Both the position numbers and the translations under genes were made by a program. DNA of 34,929 nt, from positions 1-34,929 of the forward strand of contig JAJDCU010000029.1 in the NCBI GenBank assembly GCA_029260655.1. Direction: 5' to 3'. This stretch comes from Phycisphaeraceae bacterium (lineage in GTDB: Bacteria > Planctomycetota > Phycisphaerae > Phycisphaerales > Phycisphaeraceae). Below are positions 27,068 to 34,929 of the stretch, piece after piece; the first letter of the stretch is position 1; each line of letters starts with the position of its first letter. The notes beneath the pieces were generated by a model. It worked only from the letters and a program-made list of their open reading frames with translations, was not told where the DNA came from and ran no database searches.

Positions 27068-29845
27068 GTGTCTGATACGAAGCCCCGAAAACCCGGCTTC
27101 GGCCTGGTCCCACGCATCATGTTTGGGACCGTCCTGTTGATGTGCGCCTCGACGGGGGTGATGGTCGGCGGGCTGAACTGGCTGAACCATGAGTCGGCCG
27201 AAGCGCAGCAAGAGATGCTCCGGTCGATGTTTTCGACTCTATGGCAACAGACCGTCGACGAGTGGGGGCGCGAGGCCTCCGAGCTGCTCTCTCAAACGCT
27301 TCTCAACCGCGACGGGCTTGAGGCGATCGAGTCCGGCGACCGGCTGGCCCTGCAAGATGCGTTCGGGACGATCTACAATTATTCGGCCGACATCAACCAG
27401 CTCGGCGATTGGTTGTTCCTGGACGCCAAGGGACGGGTGCTCGTTTCTCTGAACGATCCCTCGCGCAAGCACACGGGCCGGGTCGAGATGTTCGGGGATC
27501 AACCAGTCACCCGGTTTCGAAGGTCCAAGACGGCCTTTAGCTCTCAATCGGTGTTGTCGTACGTCAGCCCGGTATATCTTGCTAACGGTCAGATCGCCGG
27601 TTGGATCGTCCTGGAGTCGGATACCCGGGCGCTGCTCAAGCGGTACAGTTCGATGGTCGGTAGCTGCACCGAGTTGATCAGTTCTGAGGGGGCCGTACAC
27701 CGCTTCGGCTGCGAGAGGCACCAGCCCGCCAGCCAGACGGGTCCGGCCGCTTCACACGACAGGGCGGAAGAACTCGACCAACCGCGTCCCGAGCCGATCA
27801 CCGTCACGACCCGGTATGGAAGCACGTTGTCCATCCTCCACGACCCACCCCAGGTTGATTCATCGGGCCGACGTCCCATGCGCACGGCCGGGATCACGGC
27901 CACCTTGTTGCTCACGGCCATGCTGCTTGTCTGGCTGCTTGTGCTCCGCAGGCAGTTGAGCCCGATACGTCATCTCAGCGAGGCGATGACCCAGGCCAAG
28001 ATCACCGGCGACCTGCACACCCGCATCACCGTCCCCGGCGGGACCGAGCTCAGCGACATGGCCGAGGCGTTTAACGCCATGACCCAGCGGATCGCGGGCA
28101 CGGTCAAGGACCTTGAGCACAGCGAGCGCAACGCCAACCGGACACTGGCGGCTTTGGAGCACCAGAAGGTCGCCCTGGACGAGCACCTGATCGTCAGTAC
28201 CGCGGACCTCCGGGGCAATATCGTCTACGCCAACGACAAGTTTGTGAAAATCAGCGGGTACTCCCGAGAGGAATTGCAGGGCCAGAGCCACCGGATCATC
28301 AGGAGCGACGAGCACCCGCGTGAATTCTTTCGGGACATGTGGAGGACGGTTTCCAAAGGCCGGGTCTGGCACGGCGAGGTCAAGAACCGGGCCAAGGACG
28401 GCCGGACGTATTGGGTCGACGCCACCATCGTCCCGATCAAGGACGAGACGGGCAAGACCTATCAGTACCAGGCGATCCGGACCGACATCACCGAGACCAA
28501 GTTCGCCCAGGAGAGGCTGCGCCAGACCGCTGAGCACGACCGCCTGACCGGGCTGCCCAACCGTGAGCAGTTCCACTTACGGCTCGAGGAGGCGATATAC
28601 CAGGCACAGCGGGACTCGCGGTATAAGTTTGCCGTGCTCTTTTTCGACTTCGACCGGTTCAAGGTGGTCAACGATAGTTTGGGGCACAGCACCGGTGACG
28701 CGCTGCTGGTGAATGTCGCCTCGCGGTTCCGGCGGGTGCTTCGAAAAACAGACACCGCGGCGCGGTTCGGGGGGGACGAGTTCTGCGTGCTCCTGACCAA
28801 TCTGAACGATTACCAAGAGGCCCATACGACCACCGACCGCCTCCTGAAGGCGTTCAACAAGCCGCACGACCTGGGAGGGGGTGGCAGGATCACCTCTACC
28901 GCCAGCATCGGGCTGGTCACCAACGCCCAGAGGTATACCCGCGCGGAGGACATGCTGCGGGACGCCGACGCCGCCATGTATCAGGCCAAGGAGATGGGCA
29001 GGGCCCGCGTGGTCGAATTTGATAAGGCCATGCACCTGGCAGCGGTCGATCGTCTTCAGATGGAGGCCGACCTCCGTTTGGCCGTTGAGCGGGATGAAAT
29101 GAGGCTGGTTTATCAGCCCATCGTCAGCCTGAGGTCTTCTGAACTGGAGGGGTTCGAGGCGCTGGTGCGTTGGCACCACCCCAAGCGGGGGGTCGTCTCC
29201 CCGGCCGACTTTATCCCGATCGCCGAGGACTCCGGCCTGATTGTCCCGCTGGGCCAGTGGACCATCCGCGAAGCGTGCAGGCAACTGAAGACCTGGAACA
29301 CGAGGGTCCGTCCCGAAAAGCCGATCTGTGTCAACGTCAACCTCTCCATGAGGCAGATCAACCACCCCGACACCGTCGAGATGATCCAGCATGAGATCAG
29401 CGACTCGGGGATCGATCCGAACTGGCTCAAGCTGGAGATCACCGAGTCCGCCATCGCCGACGAACGCAACGACATCATGGAGAGGCTCAACGGGATCAAG
29501 CGGCTGGGCGTGCAACTGGCGATGGACGACTTCGGGACCGGGCACTCGTCGCTGAGCAACCTGCACCGGCTCCCCGTCGACGTGCTCAAGATCGACCAGA
29601 GCTTCGTGAAAAGTATGAGTGCCAACCGGGAACTCGCGGCCGTGATGCAGACGATCATCACACTCGCGCAGCACCTGGGCATGACCACCGTCGCGGAGGG
29701 CATCGAGACCGCCGAGCAGTTGGTGATGCTCCAGGCCCTGGATTGCGACTTCGGTCAGGGATATTACTTCAAGAAGCCGATGCCTCTCGAGGATGCGACG
29801 GACTACCTGCTGGGGCTGGACGAGAACGCCGCGGCCTCCGCCTGA
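27068..29845 (+). CDS. Membrane sensor with HAMP-PAS-GGDEF-EAL domains
   Basis: 925 aa cyclic-di-GMP signalling protein. The GTG start directly follows the rhodanese-gene stop. TM1 is about 13-38, a periplasmic sensor domain about 40-270 of Cache-like character (FGTIYNYSADINQLGDWLFLDAKGRVLVSL), TM2 about 277-297, then HAMP (about 300-350), PAS/PAC (about 370-480), GGDEF (about 490-650) and EAL (about 675-915). The diguanylate cyclase signature GGDEF (568-572) and the RxxD inhibitory site (RKTD) are intact. The phosphodiesterase residues are intact as well: EAL (697-699), VNVNLS, ITESAI, DDFGTG, KIDQSF and EGIET. Both activities may exist, the output depending on the periplasmic signal. It is co-transcribed with the rhodanese lipoprotein, which may be its sensory partner; this is inference. 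Confidence 0.96.
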   Translation: MSDTKPRKPGFGLVPRIMFGTVLLMCASTGVMVGGLNWLNHESAEAQQEMLRSMFSTLWQQTVDEWGREASELLSQTLLNRDGLEAIESGDRLALQDAFGTIYNYSADINQLGDWLFLDAKGRVLVSLNDPSRKHTGRVEMFGDQPVTRFRRSKTAFSSQSVLSYVSPVYLANGQIAGWIVLESDTRALLKRYSSMVGSCTELISSEGAVHRFGCERHQPASQTGPAASHDRAEELDQPRPEPITVTTRYGSTLSILHDPPQVDSSGRRPMRTAGITATLLLTAMLLVWLLVLRRQLSPIRHLSEAMTQAKITGDLHTRITVPGGTELSDMAEAFNAMTQRIAGTVKDLEHSERNANRTLAALEHQKVALDEHLIVSTADLRGNIVYANDKFVKISGYSREELQGQSHRIIRSDEHPREFFRDMWRTVSKGRVWHGEVKNRAKDGRTYWVDATIVPIKDETGKTYQYQAIRTDITETKFAQERLRQTAEHDRLTGLPNREQFHLRLEEAIYQAQRDSRYKFAVLFFDFDRFKVVNDSLGHSTGDALLVNVASRFRRVLRKTDTAARFGGDEFCVLLTNLNDYQEAHTTTDRLLKAFNKPHDLGGGGRITSTASIGLVTNAQRYTRAEDMLRDADAAMYQAKEMGRARVVEFDKAMHLAAVDRLQMEADLRLAVERDEMRLVYQPIVSLRSSELEGFEALVRWHHPKRGVVSPADFIPIAEDSGLIVPLGQWTIREACRQLKTWNTRVRPEKPICVNVNLSMRQINHPDTVEMIQHEISDSGIDPNWLKLEITESAIADERNDIMERLNGIKRLGVQLAMDDFGTGHSSLSNLHRLPVDVLKIDQSFVKSMSANRELAAVMQTIITLAQHLGMTTVAEGIETAEQLVMLQALDCDFGQGYYFKKPMPLEDATDYLLGLDENAAASA

Positions 29846-30007
29846 TCTGACAGGCAGACCTCCACTCTCAAAACGAACGTGGGGTCGCCGCCTGTGGCTA
29901 CATAGCACACACCGGCCACACCGCCGATCGAAACGCTAGGGCACGATCAGCGGACCACGAACGGCGTTGAAAACTCCCCTTGCATGCACAGACCCGGCCG
30001 CCAAGAC

Positions 30008-31843
30008 TCACGCAAATACCACCACGGTCAACGTCCAGGCGATCCCCGCCAGGGTTGCGGCGGCGGTGGCGGGGACGAGTTGGGTTTTGACGTGATCCAT
30101 CAGGTCCGAACCGGTGGTCATGGCGCTTAGGACGGTGGTGTCGGAGATCGGCGAGCACTGGTCGCCGTAGACGCTGCCGTTAAGGATCGTGGCGAAGCAG
30201 ACCATCATGAAGAGCATCGGGTTATCCAGGCCCTGGCTCTGCGCGACGGCCCAGGCCAGGGGCATGCCAAGCGGGAAGGCGACGGCGTAGGTGCCCCAGC
30301 TTGTTCCGGTCGAGACTGATATGACCATCGTCAGGACCAGCAGCGTGACCGGCATCGCCCAGTAGGGAAGCGAGTCGCCGAGCTGATCGACCAGGAACAG
30401 CCCGCCGCCGGTTTGCTTGCTGATCGAGCCGAGCGTGATCGCCAGCATCAGGATCACCGAAGCGACAACGACGCCCTTGAGCCCCTCGCCGAGCCCTTCA
30501 ATAAGGTCCACGAGTTTCATGCCGCGCCACAACGCCATCAACGCGGACAGCAGCAGCGCCGCGCCAAACGCCCAGCGGACATTCGGCGAACCAGATTCCG
30601 TAAACATGAACGTGCCGACCGCGACACCGATCAATAGCGCCAGCGGCAGGAAGAACTCGACGACGCGCGGGGTGTAGCCACTGGGGACGTGACTGGCCTG
30701 CAGCTCCTTGGCGCTAAGTGGCGCGGCGTCGGGCGCGTCCAACTCGCCGGTCTCGCGTGCCCGGCGGATCGCGGCGCGGAACCGGCTACCTAAGAACGGC
30801 GCCTTGTCGCACGCCAGCAGCAGCGTCCCGATGACCGCGAAGATCCCGTAGAAGCTAAGCGGGATGCTCTTGAAGAAGAACGCCATCCTGTCCGACTCGG
30901 TCGCCAGGAACGCCACGCCGGGGACGTAGATCAGCGCCTGCACGTAGCCCGGCCAGGCGTTGAACGCGATCACCGAAGCGATCGGGCTGGCGGTCGAGTC
31001 GACGATGTAGGAAAGCTCTTCGTGGCTGACCTTCTCCTGGTCGGCGATCGGCTTGACGGTTGTGCCGACGAGGACGGTGCTGACGGTCCCGCCTTGGAAG
31101 AAGATCACGCCAAGCGACCAGGCGACGAGTTTCGCCGTCCGAGGCCCGCGAACGAAGTGCTTGGTCATCAGCTCGGCGAACGCCTGGGCCGCGCCGGTCC
31201 GTGACCACACGCCCATCAACCCGCCGAGCAGCCAGAGGTAGAGGATCAACACCCCGGCCGAGCTTTCCGTCGCCAGGCTTGGCACAAACACGTCACCGGT
31301 CAGGTCATACTTCTGAAGCATCAGCGCCCCGACGACGATCCCGCCGAATAGCGCGGTCAACGGCTCCTTGGTCAGCAGGCAAAGCGCGATCGCCACCGCC
31401 GCGGGCAGCAGCGACCAGAGCCCCCAGTGCCGCGCCGCGGTGATGCGCTCGTAGACCGTGACCGGCTGACCATCGACCGTCCGTTTGGAGACGACGATCT
31501 CCTCCGACACCTCCGGCAACTTGCCGGGCTCAAGCGCCGCGAGTTTTTCGAGCCTGAGCTGAGCTTCCGACGCTAACGTCACTTCGCCGAGTTTCGTTTC
31601 CTTTTTCTGGACGGTGTAGACCAACTCACCGGCGTCGTTTGCGTACACGTCCAGCGCTGTCCGTTGCAGGCTCCAGGTCGGCTTGACGTAGAGCCCGACC
31701 ATCACCGCCGCGACCAGCGCCGCCGATGTCACCATCATCGCCGCCTTGCTGGGGTGGAACAGCCGCCACAGCGCCGTGGCCTTGGTCTGGGTCATGGTTT
31801 CGTCGATGTCGCCGTGAGGTGCGTCGGGTTTGGGTTTAGCCAT
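30008..31843 (-). CDS. NhaC-family Na+/H+ antiporter
   Basis: 611 aa polytopic membrane protein. The family is shown by the C-terminal motif [47 protein letters not shown] and [24 protein letters not shown], as in NhaC-like sodium:proton antiporters. Eleven or more hydrophobic helices are visible. The N-terminus is extended: TM1 at about 35-52 is followed by about 80 hydrophilic residues ([29 protein letters not shown] to [11 protein letters not shown]) before the transport core, which NhaC proteins usually lack. The ATG at 31843 has a weak GGGAGG far upstream; an ATG at residue 17 is an alternative. It is a single gene on the minus strand and divergent from the [2Fe-2S] ferredoxin gene. Confidence 0.88.
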   Translation of the reverse strand: MAKPKPDAPHGDIDETMTQTKATALWRLFHPSKAAMMVTSAALVAAVMVGLYVKPTWSLQRTALDVYANDAGELVYTVQKKETKLGEVTLASEAQLRLEKLAALEPGKLPEVSEEIVVSKRTVDGQPVTVYERITAARHWGLWSLLPAAVAIALCLLTKEPLTALFGGIVVGALMLQKYDLTGDVFVPSLATESSAGVLILYLWLLGGLMGVWSRTGAAQAFAELMTKHFVRGPRTAKLVAWSLGVIFFQGGTVSTVLVGTTVKPIADQEKVSHEELSYIVDSTASPIASVIAFNAWPGYVQALIYVPGVAFLATESDRMAFFFKSIPLSFYGIFAVIGTLLLACDKAPFLGSRFRAAIRRARETGELDAPDAAPLSAKELQASHVPSGYTPRVVEFFLPLALLIGVAVGTFMFTESGSPNVRWAFGAALLLSALMALWRGMKLVDLIEGLGEGLKGVVVASVILMLAITLGSISKQTGGGLFLVDQLGDSLPYWAMPVTLLVLTMVISVSTGTSWGTYAVAFPLGMPLAWAVAQSQGLDNPMLFMMVCFATILNGSVYGDQCSPISDTTVLSAMTTGSDLMDHVKTQLVPATAAATLAGIAWTLTVVVFA

Positions 31844-31923
31844 AGGGCCAGCTTATCGCCTCCCGAGACGCCGCACCATGCGCCGGGCCCCGCCTGGCCC
31901 ACGGGACCCGCACATAGGAGCAC

Positions 31924-31952
31924 TTACCCCCATATCACTCAGCGCCTACAAT
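31924..31952 (+). promoter_or_regulatory. Promoter of the [2Fe-2S] ferredoxin gene
   Basis: -35 TTACCC (31924-31929), 17-nt spacer, -10 TACAAT (31947-31952), giving a leader of about 36 nt before the ATG at 31995. Confidence 0.45.
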
Positions 31953-31994
31953 GACCCATGAACAAGAATCCAGCCGCCCAGGAACCGACCGCTC

Positions 31995-32393
31995 ATGCAC
32001 ATGAAAGCCAGTGATAAAGACCTTGGGCCGGAGATCGTGCCCGTCAAATTTGTCCTCGAAGACCCCGAGCCCCTGACCGGCAAGCACGAGAAGGAGATCG
32101 AGCTCAAGGCCGCGATCGGCGAATCCATCCTCGAACTCGCGCTGGACCACGGGATCAACATCGAGCACGCCTGCGGCGGCGTCTGCGCCTGCTCGACCTG
32201 CCACGTCTATATAGATAAGGGCGAGGACTGCTTCGACGAGGCCGAGGACGAGGAGCTGGACCGGGTTGACGAGGCCCCGGGCGTCGAACTCAGCAGCCGG
32301 CTGGCGTGTCAGGCTATCGTCAAACGCGAAGGCGAGATCGAGGTCCGCATCCCGCAGTGGAACCGCAACGCGGTGAAGGAAGTCCCGCATTAG
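31995..32393 (+). CDS. Adrenodoxin-type [2Fe-2S] ferredoxin
   Basis: 132 aa. Cluster ligands are Cys60-x5-Cys66-x2-Cys69 (HACGGVCACSTCH) and Cys105 (RLACQAIV), the arrangement of ISC-type or adrenodoxin-like ferredoxins; an extra Cys64 lies inside the loop. The acidic segment EDEELDR (about 85-91) is the usual partner-docking helix. The first 15 residues (MHMKASDKDLGPEIVP) are an extension; ATG at 31995 or 32001 are both possible, with AGGA upstream. It may function in Fe-S assembly or as a carrier for a P450 or other oxygenase, but no isc genes lie alongside. The TAG stop is the first base triplet of a 7-nt repeat array (32391-32411). Confidence 0.9.
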   Translation: MHMKASDKDLGPEIVPVKFVLEDPEPLTGKHEKEIELKAAIGESILELALDHGINIEHACGGVCACSTCHVYIDKGEDCFDEAEDEELDRVDEAPGVELSSRLACQAIVKREGEIEVRIPQWNRNAVKEVPH

Positions 32394-32411
32394 GGGCTAG
32401 GGATTGGGGGT
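32391..32411. repeat. Heptanucleotide array at the second ferredoxin stop (TAGGGGC type)
   Basis: Three 7-nt units TAGGGGC, TAGGGAT and TGGGGGT, starting at the TAG stop codon of the [2Fe-2S] ferredoxin gene. It resembles the AGGGTCT array at 34074-34115 in sequence and in period. Confidence 0.55.
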
Positions 32412-32445
32412 CGTGGTGTAGACCGAGCGTCTCATACCTTGATAG

Positions 32446-32490
32446 CCGCGGCGTTACACGCCGCGGGGCCCGCCGGTTGTCACCCGGCGG
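32446..32490. repeat. Two adjacent GC-rich palindromes between convergent genes
   Basis: The first has arms CCGCGGCG (32446-32453) and CGCCGCGG (32459-32466) around a 5-nt loop; the second has arms CCGCCGG (32470-32476) and CCGGCGG (32484-32490) around a 7-nt loop. TAG-CCG begins the first and CGG-CTA ends the second, so the pair is arranged as inverted REP-like units. It lies between the convergent ferredoxin and ALDH7-type genes and may stop read-through, although no T-run follows on the expected side. Confidence 0.65.
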
Positions 32491-32516
32491 CTAGAAAAAA
32501 AACCGCAACCGCTGCC

Positions 32517-34058
32517 TCACACATCAAACTTGATCCCCTGCGCCAGCGGCAGGGCGGTGGAGTAGTTGGTGGTCTGTGTGCTTCGGCGCATGTAGGCTTT
32601 CCAGGCATCCGACCCTGACTCCCGGCCGCCGCCGGTTTCTTTTTCGCCGCCGAAGGCCCCGCCGATTTCCGCGCCGCTGGTGCCGATGTTGACGTTGGCG
32701 ATGCCGCAGTCACTCCCGGCCGGGCCGCAGAACAGCTCGGCCTCGCGGACGTTGTCTGTGAACACCGCGCTGGACAACCCCTGTGGGACGTCGTTGTGGA
32801 TCGCGATCGCCTGGTCGAAGTCATCATACGTCATGACATAGAGGATCGGTGCAAACGTCTCGGTCTGGATAACCTCGGCGTCGTGTGGGATCTCGACGAT
32901 CGCGGGCCTGACGTAGACGCCGCCCTCGGGGACGCCCTCGCCCCCGGAGACGCGCCCACCGCCGGTGATGAGCTTGCCGCCCTGGGTCTGCGCCTTCTTG
33001 AGGGTCGCATCCATCGCGTCGGCGGCGGCCTCGTCGATCAGCGGGCCGATGAGCGTGCCGTCTTCGACCGGGCTGCCGATCTTCAGTTGTTCGTAGACCT
33101 TAACGAGCCGCTTGACGATGGTGTCTTTGACGGAGGTGTGCACGATCAGGCGTCGCATGCTTGTACAGCGTTGCCCGCATGTGCCGACGGCGGCGAAGGT
33201 GATCGCGGGCAGCACCAGGTCGAGGTTGGCGTTTGGCGTGAGGATCATCGCGTTGTTGCCGCCCAGCTCGAGTAGCGACCGTCCTAAACGTGCGCCGACC
33301 GCTTTGCCGACCGCCTTGCCCATCGGGATCGACCCGGTCGCGGAAACCAGCGGCAGCTTGCCGGAGCCTGAGATCACTTCGCCGGTGTCGCGCAGCCCGA
33401 TGACCACGGCGCTGATCCCAGCAGGCGCTTCGTCCATCTCGGCGACGACCTCGTTGAACAGGTTCTGACACGCAAGCGCGCAGAACGGCGCTTTCTCCGA
33501 CGGCTTCCAGACCACGGCATCGCCGCAGACCAGCGCCAGCGCCAGGTTCCACGCCCACACGGCGACGGGGAAGTTAAACGCGCTGATTACGCCGATCGGA
33601 CCGATCGGGTGCCACTGCTCGGTCAAACGGTGCTCGGGGCGTTCGCTGGCGATCGTCAGGCCATAGAGTTGCCGGCTCAAGCCCACGGCGAAGTCGCAGA
33701 TGTCGATCATCTCCTGCACCTCGCCCTCGGCCTCGGCGGTGATCTTGCCGACTTCCCAGGCGACCAGTGCGCCCAGGGTTTGCTTGTGTTCACGCAGCTT
33801 CACGCCGAACCGCCGGACCAGCTCGCCCCGCACGGGCGCGGGGACGGTGCGCCACTGCTTGAACGCCTCGGCGGCGCTGTCGATGGCTTTTTGCGTGTCC
33901 CCCGGGGTAGCGAGTTTGACCGACCCGAGCTTGCGGCCGTCGATCGGGCTGTGGATGTCCAGCGCGTCTCCGCCTGCGCTTTGAGTTTTGCCGGCGTAGA
34001 AAAGCCCGGACATGTCTTGGGTCAGGCCGAGCTTGGGCATGAAATCGCTGGGTTGCAT
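32517..34058 (-). CDS. ALDH7-type aldehyde dehydrogenase (aminoadipate semialdehyde)
   Basis: 513 aa from MQPSDFMPKL; a TTG four codons upstream is also possible. It is an NAD(P)-dependent aldehyde dehydrogenase of the antiquitin/ALDH7 class: catalytic Cys298 in GQRCTS, general base Glu264 in LLELGGNN, cofactor site FNFPVAVWAWN, WKPSEKAP. The C-terminal stretch NVNIGTSGAEIGGAFGGEKETGGGRESGSDAWKAYMRR and the ending PLAQGIKFDV are hallmarks of alpha-aminoadipate semialdehyde (piperideine-6-carboxylate) dehydrogenases. It lies 80 nt downstream of a saccharopine dehydrogenase-like gene on the same strand, which would make the aldehyde substrate, so a lysine-degradation operon is likely. A 7-nt repeat array lies in the gap. 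Confidence 0.93.
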   Translation of the reverse strand: MQPSDFMPKLGLTQDMSGLFYAGKTQSAGGDALDIHSPIDGRKLGSVKLATPGDTQKAIDSAAEAFKQWRTVPAPVRGELVRRFGVKLREHKQTLGALVAWEVGKITAEAEGEVQEMIDICDFAVGLSRQLYGLTIASERPEHRLTEQWHPIGPIGVISAFNFPVAVWAWNLALALVCGDAVVWKPSEKAPFCALACQNLFNEVVAEMDEAPAGISAVVIGLRDTGEVISGSGKLPLVSATGSIPMGKAVGKAVGARLGRSLLELGGNNAMILTPNANLDLVLPAITFAAVGTCGQRCTSMRRLIVHTSVKDTIVKRLVKVYEQLKIGSPVEDGTLIGPLIDEAAADAMDATLKKAQTQGGKLITGGGRVSGGEGVPEGGVYVRPAIVEIPHDAEVIQTETFAPILYVMTYDDFDQAIAIHNDVPQGLSSAVFTDNVREAELFCGPAGSDCGIANVNIGTSGAEIGGAFGGEKETGGGRESGSDAWKAYMRRSTQTTNYSTALPLAQGIKFDV

Positions 34059-34073
34059 GGCGTGTCTCAATTT

Positions 34074-34115
34074 AGGGTCTAGGGTTCAGGGTCGAGGGTC
34101 TAGTGGTTAGTGCGT
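34074..34115. repeat. Heptanucleotide array (AGGGTCT type, telomere-like)
   Basis: Six consecutive 7-nt units: AGGGTCT, AGGGTTC, AGGGTCG, AGGGTCT, AGTGGTT, AGTGCGT. It lies in the 80-nt gap between the saccharopine dehydrogenase-like gene and the ALDH7 gene, so it is probably in their common transcript. Confidence 0.8.
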
Positions 34116-34138
34116 AGACATCAATGGCGTGTGTTTGT

Positions 34139-34929
34139 CTATGCCGAGACGGGCCCGTCGGGTCCGGCGGGGTCGTACTCGGGGGGCTCGATCAGGACGT
34201 GATCATCTCCGGCGTAGTGTCGGCCGAAGCGGTTGGCGAGGAAGTCCGTGAGCGACACCTCTTCCTGACGCACGAAGCCCTGGCTGGTGAGCTTGCCTTG
34301 TGCGTGCATATCCAGCACGGCGCAGATGCCCATCGCGGTGGTGATCTGGATCGCGCTCCACTCCCGGCCGTTGACCTTGTTGTGGTAGACCTTGCGGGCG
34401 TCGGTGATCTGCAAGAGCCGGCCGTCTTTTTGCCCGGTCACGGCGCAGAAGACAATCACCACGTCCTGGTCGGTCATCGGGACGGCGTGTTCGAGGATGT
34501 CCTTGAAGATATCCCGGCGGTGGCTGAGCTTCAGCTCGTTGACCAGGAACGCCGCGAGGTCGCGGTGCCCCTGGTAGCGGACGGTCTTGTAATTGAGCGA
34601 GCGGACCTTGCCTTCGAGGGTTTCGCAGAGCGTGCCCAGCCCGCCGGAGGTGTTAAACGCCTCGTACCGCACGCCGTCGACGGAGAAGTGTTCGAGCCCC
34701 TCCAGCGGCAGGACGTTGGTCAGCTCGCCGTTGTGGATGGCTTCGCAGTCGTTGCAGTACTCGTTGATGAGCCCGTCGGTGCTCCATGTCAGGTTGTACT
34801 TTAGCGCGTTGGACGGGTACAGCGGCAATGCGCCGACGCGCATGGTGACGGCGTCGAGCGTGTCCATCCGCGTGGCCAGGTCGTGCGCGACGATGCTGAC
34901 GAACCCCGGCGCCAGGCCGCACTGAGGCA
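34139..34929 (-). CDS. Saccharopine dehydrogenase-like protein (partial)
   Basis: Open at the window edge: the frame continues upstream of the first internal Met without a stop, and the visible part starts QCGLAPGFVSIVAHDLATR, so the N-terminal Rossmann domain lies outside. About 260 residues are visible. The catalytic-domain pattern (TMRVGALP, YNLTWSTDGLINEYCNDCEAI, VLPLEGLEHFSVDGVRYEAFNTSGGLGTLCET, VKSL-like RSLNYKTVRYQGH) matches saccharopine dehydrogenase and lysine 6-dehydrogenase-type enzymes that act on lysine or saccharopine to give aminoadipate semialdehyde. Its neighbour downstream is an ALDH7-type enzyme that oxidises that product. Which of the two reactions it catalyses cannot be decided from the part seen. 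Confidence 0.85.
   Translation of the reverse strand, partial: PQCGLAPGFVSIVAHDLATRMDTLDAVTMRVGALPLYPSNALKYNLTWSTDGLINEYCNDCEAIHNGELTNVLPLEGLEHFSVDGVRYEAFNTSGGLGTLCETLEGKVRSLNYKTVRYQGHRDLAAFLVNELKLSHRRDIFKDILEHAVPMTDQDVVIVFCAVTGQKDGRLLQITDARKVYHNKVNGREWSAIQITTAMGICAVLDMHAQGKLTSQGFVRQEEVSLTDFLANRFGRHYAGDDHVLIEPPEYDPAGPDGPVSA

Noticed and set aside
28577-29908. A 443-codon open frame antisense to the GGDEF-EAL gene
   Set aside because: It is a shadow of the GC-rich GGDEF-EAL coding sequence, without any recognisable protein family or start signal.

Overview
The window looks like a chromosomal segment of a GC-rich planctomycete, most likely of the Phycisphaerae type. Three secreted proteins end in PEP-CTERM sorting signals, one membrane protein carries the CRRCGYDL/CPECG zinc ribbon common in that group, Shine-Dalgarno sequences are often weak, and GC-rich paired palindromes sit between genes. 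This placement is inference from gene content; no rRNA or tRNA gene was seen.

Layout. 1-455: no gene recognised, one short iterated repeat. 456-1691: exported carbohydrate-binding/esterase-fold protein whose catalytic Ser and His appear to be lost. 1962-5912: dnaE (DNA polymerase III alpha), carrying two in-frame insertions made of 7-nt repeats. 6128-10839: a redox-type cluster on the minus strand (AhpD-like protein, secreted DUF6503-like protein, SDR without its catalytic Tyr, thioredoxin with a CPPC active site, FMN split-barrel protein) divergent from a TetR regulator; a near-perfect 16-bp palindrome lies across the operon promoter. 11004-12531: sugar-phosphate isomerase/epimerase-like gene, a small membrane protein, and a frameshifted remnant of a second isomerase copy. 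12599-14966: apparently leaderless adenine-specific DNA methyltransferase followed 4 nt later by a zinc-ribbon membrane protein. 15253-20757: three PEP-CTERM proteins, a 7Fe-type ferredoxin and a 2-hydroxyacid dehydrogenase. 20975-22538: ECF sigma factor, zinc-binding anti-sigma factor and Spy/CnrX-like periplasmic protein. 22673-25879: MFS transporter divergent from gamma-glutamyltranspeptidase. 26339-29845: rhodanese lipoprotein directly joined to a PAS-GGDEF-EAL sensor. 30008-34929: NhaC-type antiporter, [2Fe-2S] ferredoxin, ALDH7-type semialdehyde dehydrogenase and a partial saccharopine dehydrogenase-like gene; the last two suggest lysine catabolism.

The most unusual features are (1) heptanucleotide-period repeats of unrelated unit sequence at five places, two inside dnaE in frame and two supplying the TAG stop codon of a ferredoxin gene; (2) the TetR-controlled redox operon with a degenerate SDR; (3) an esterase-fold protein that is probably catalytically dead; and (4) the decayed isomerase duplicate. 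Functional statements rest on motifs read by eye; no database search was possible.
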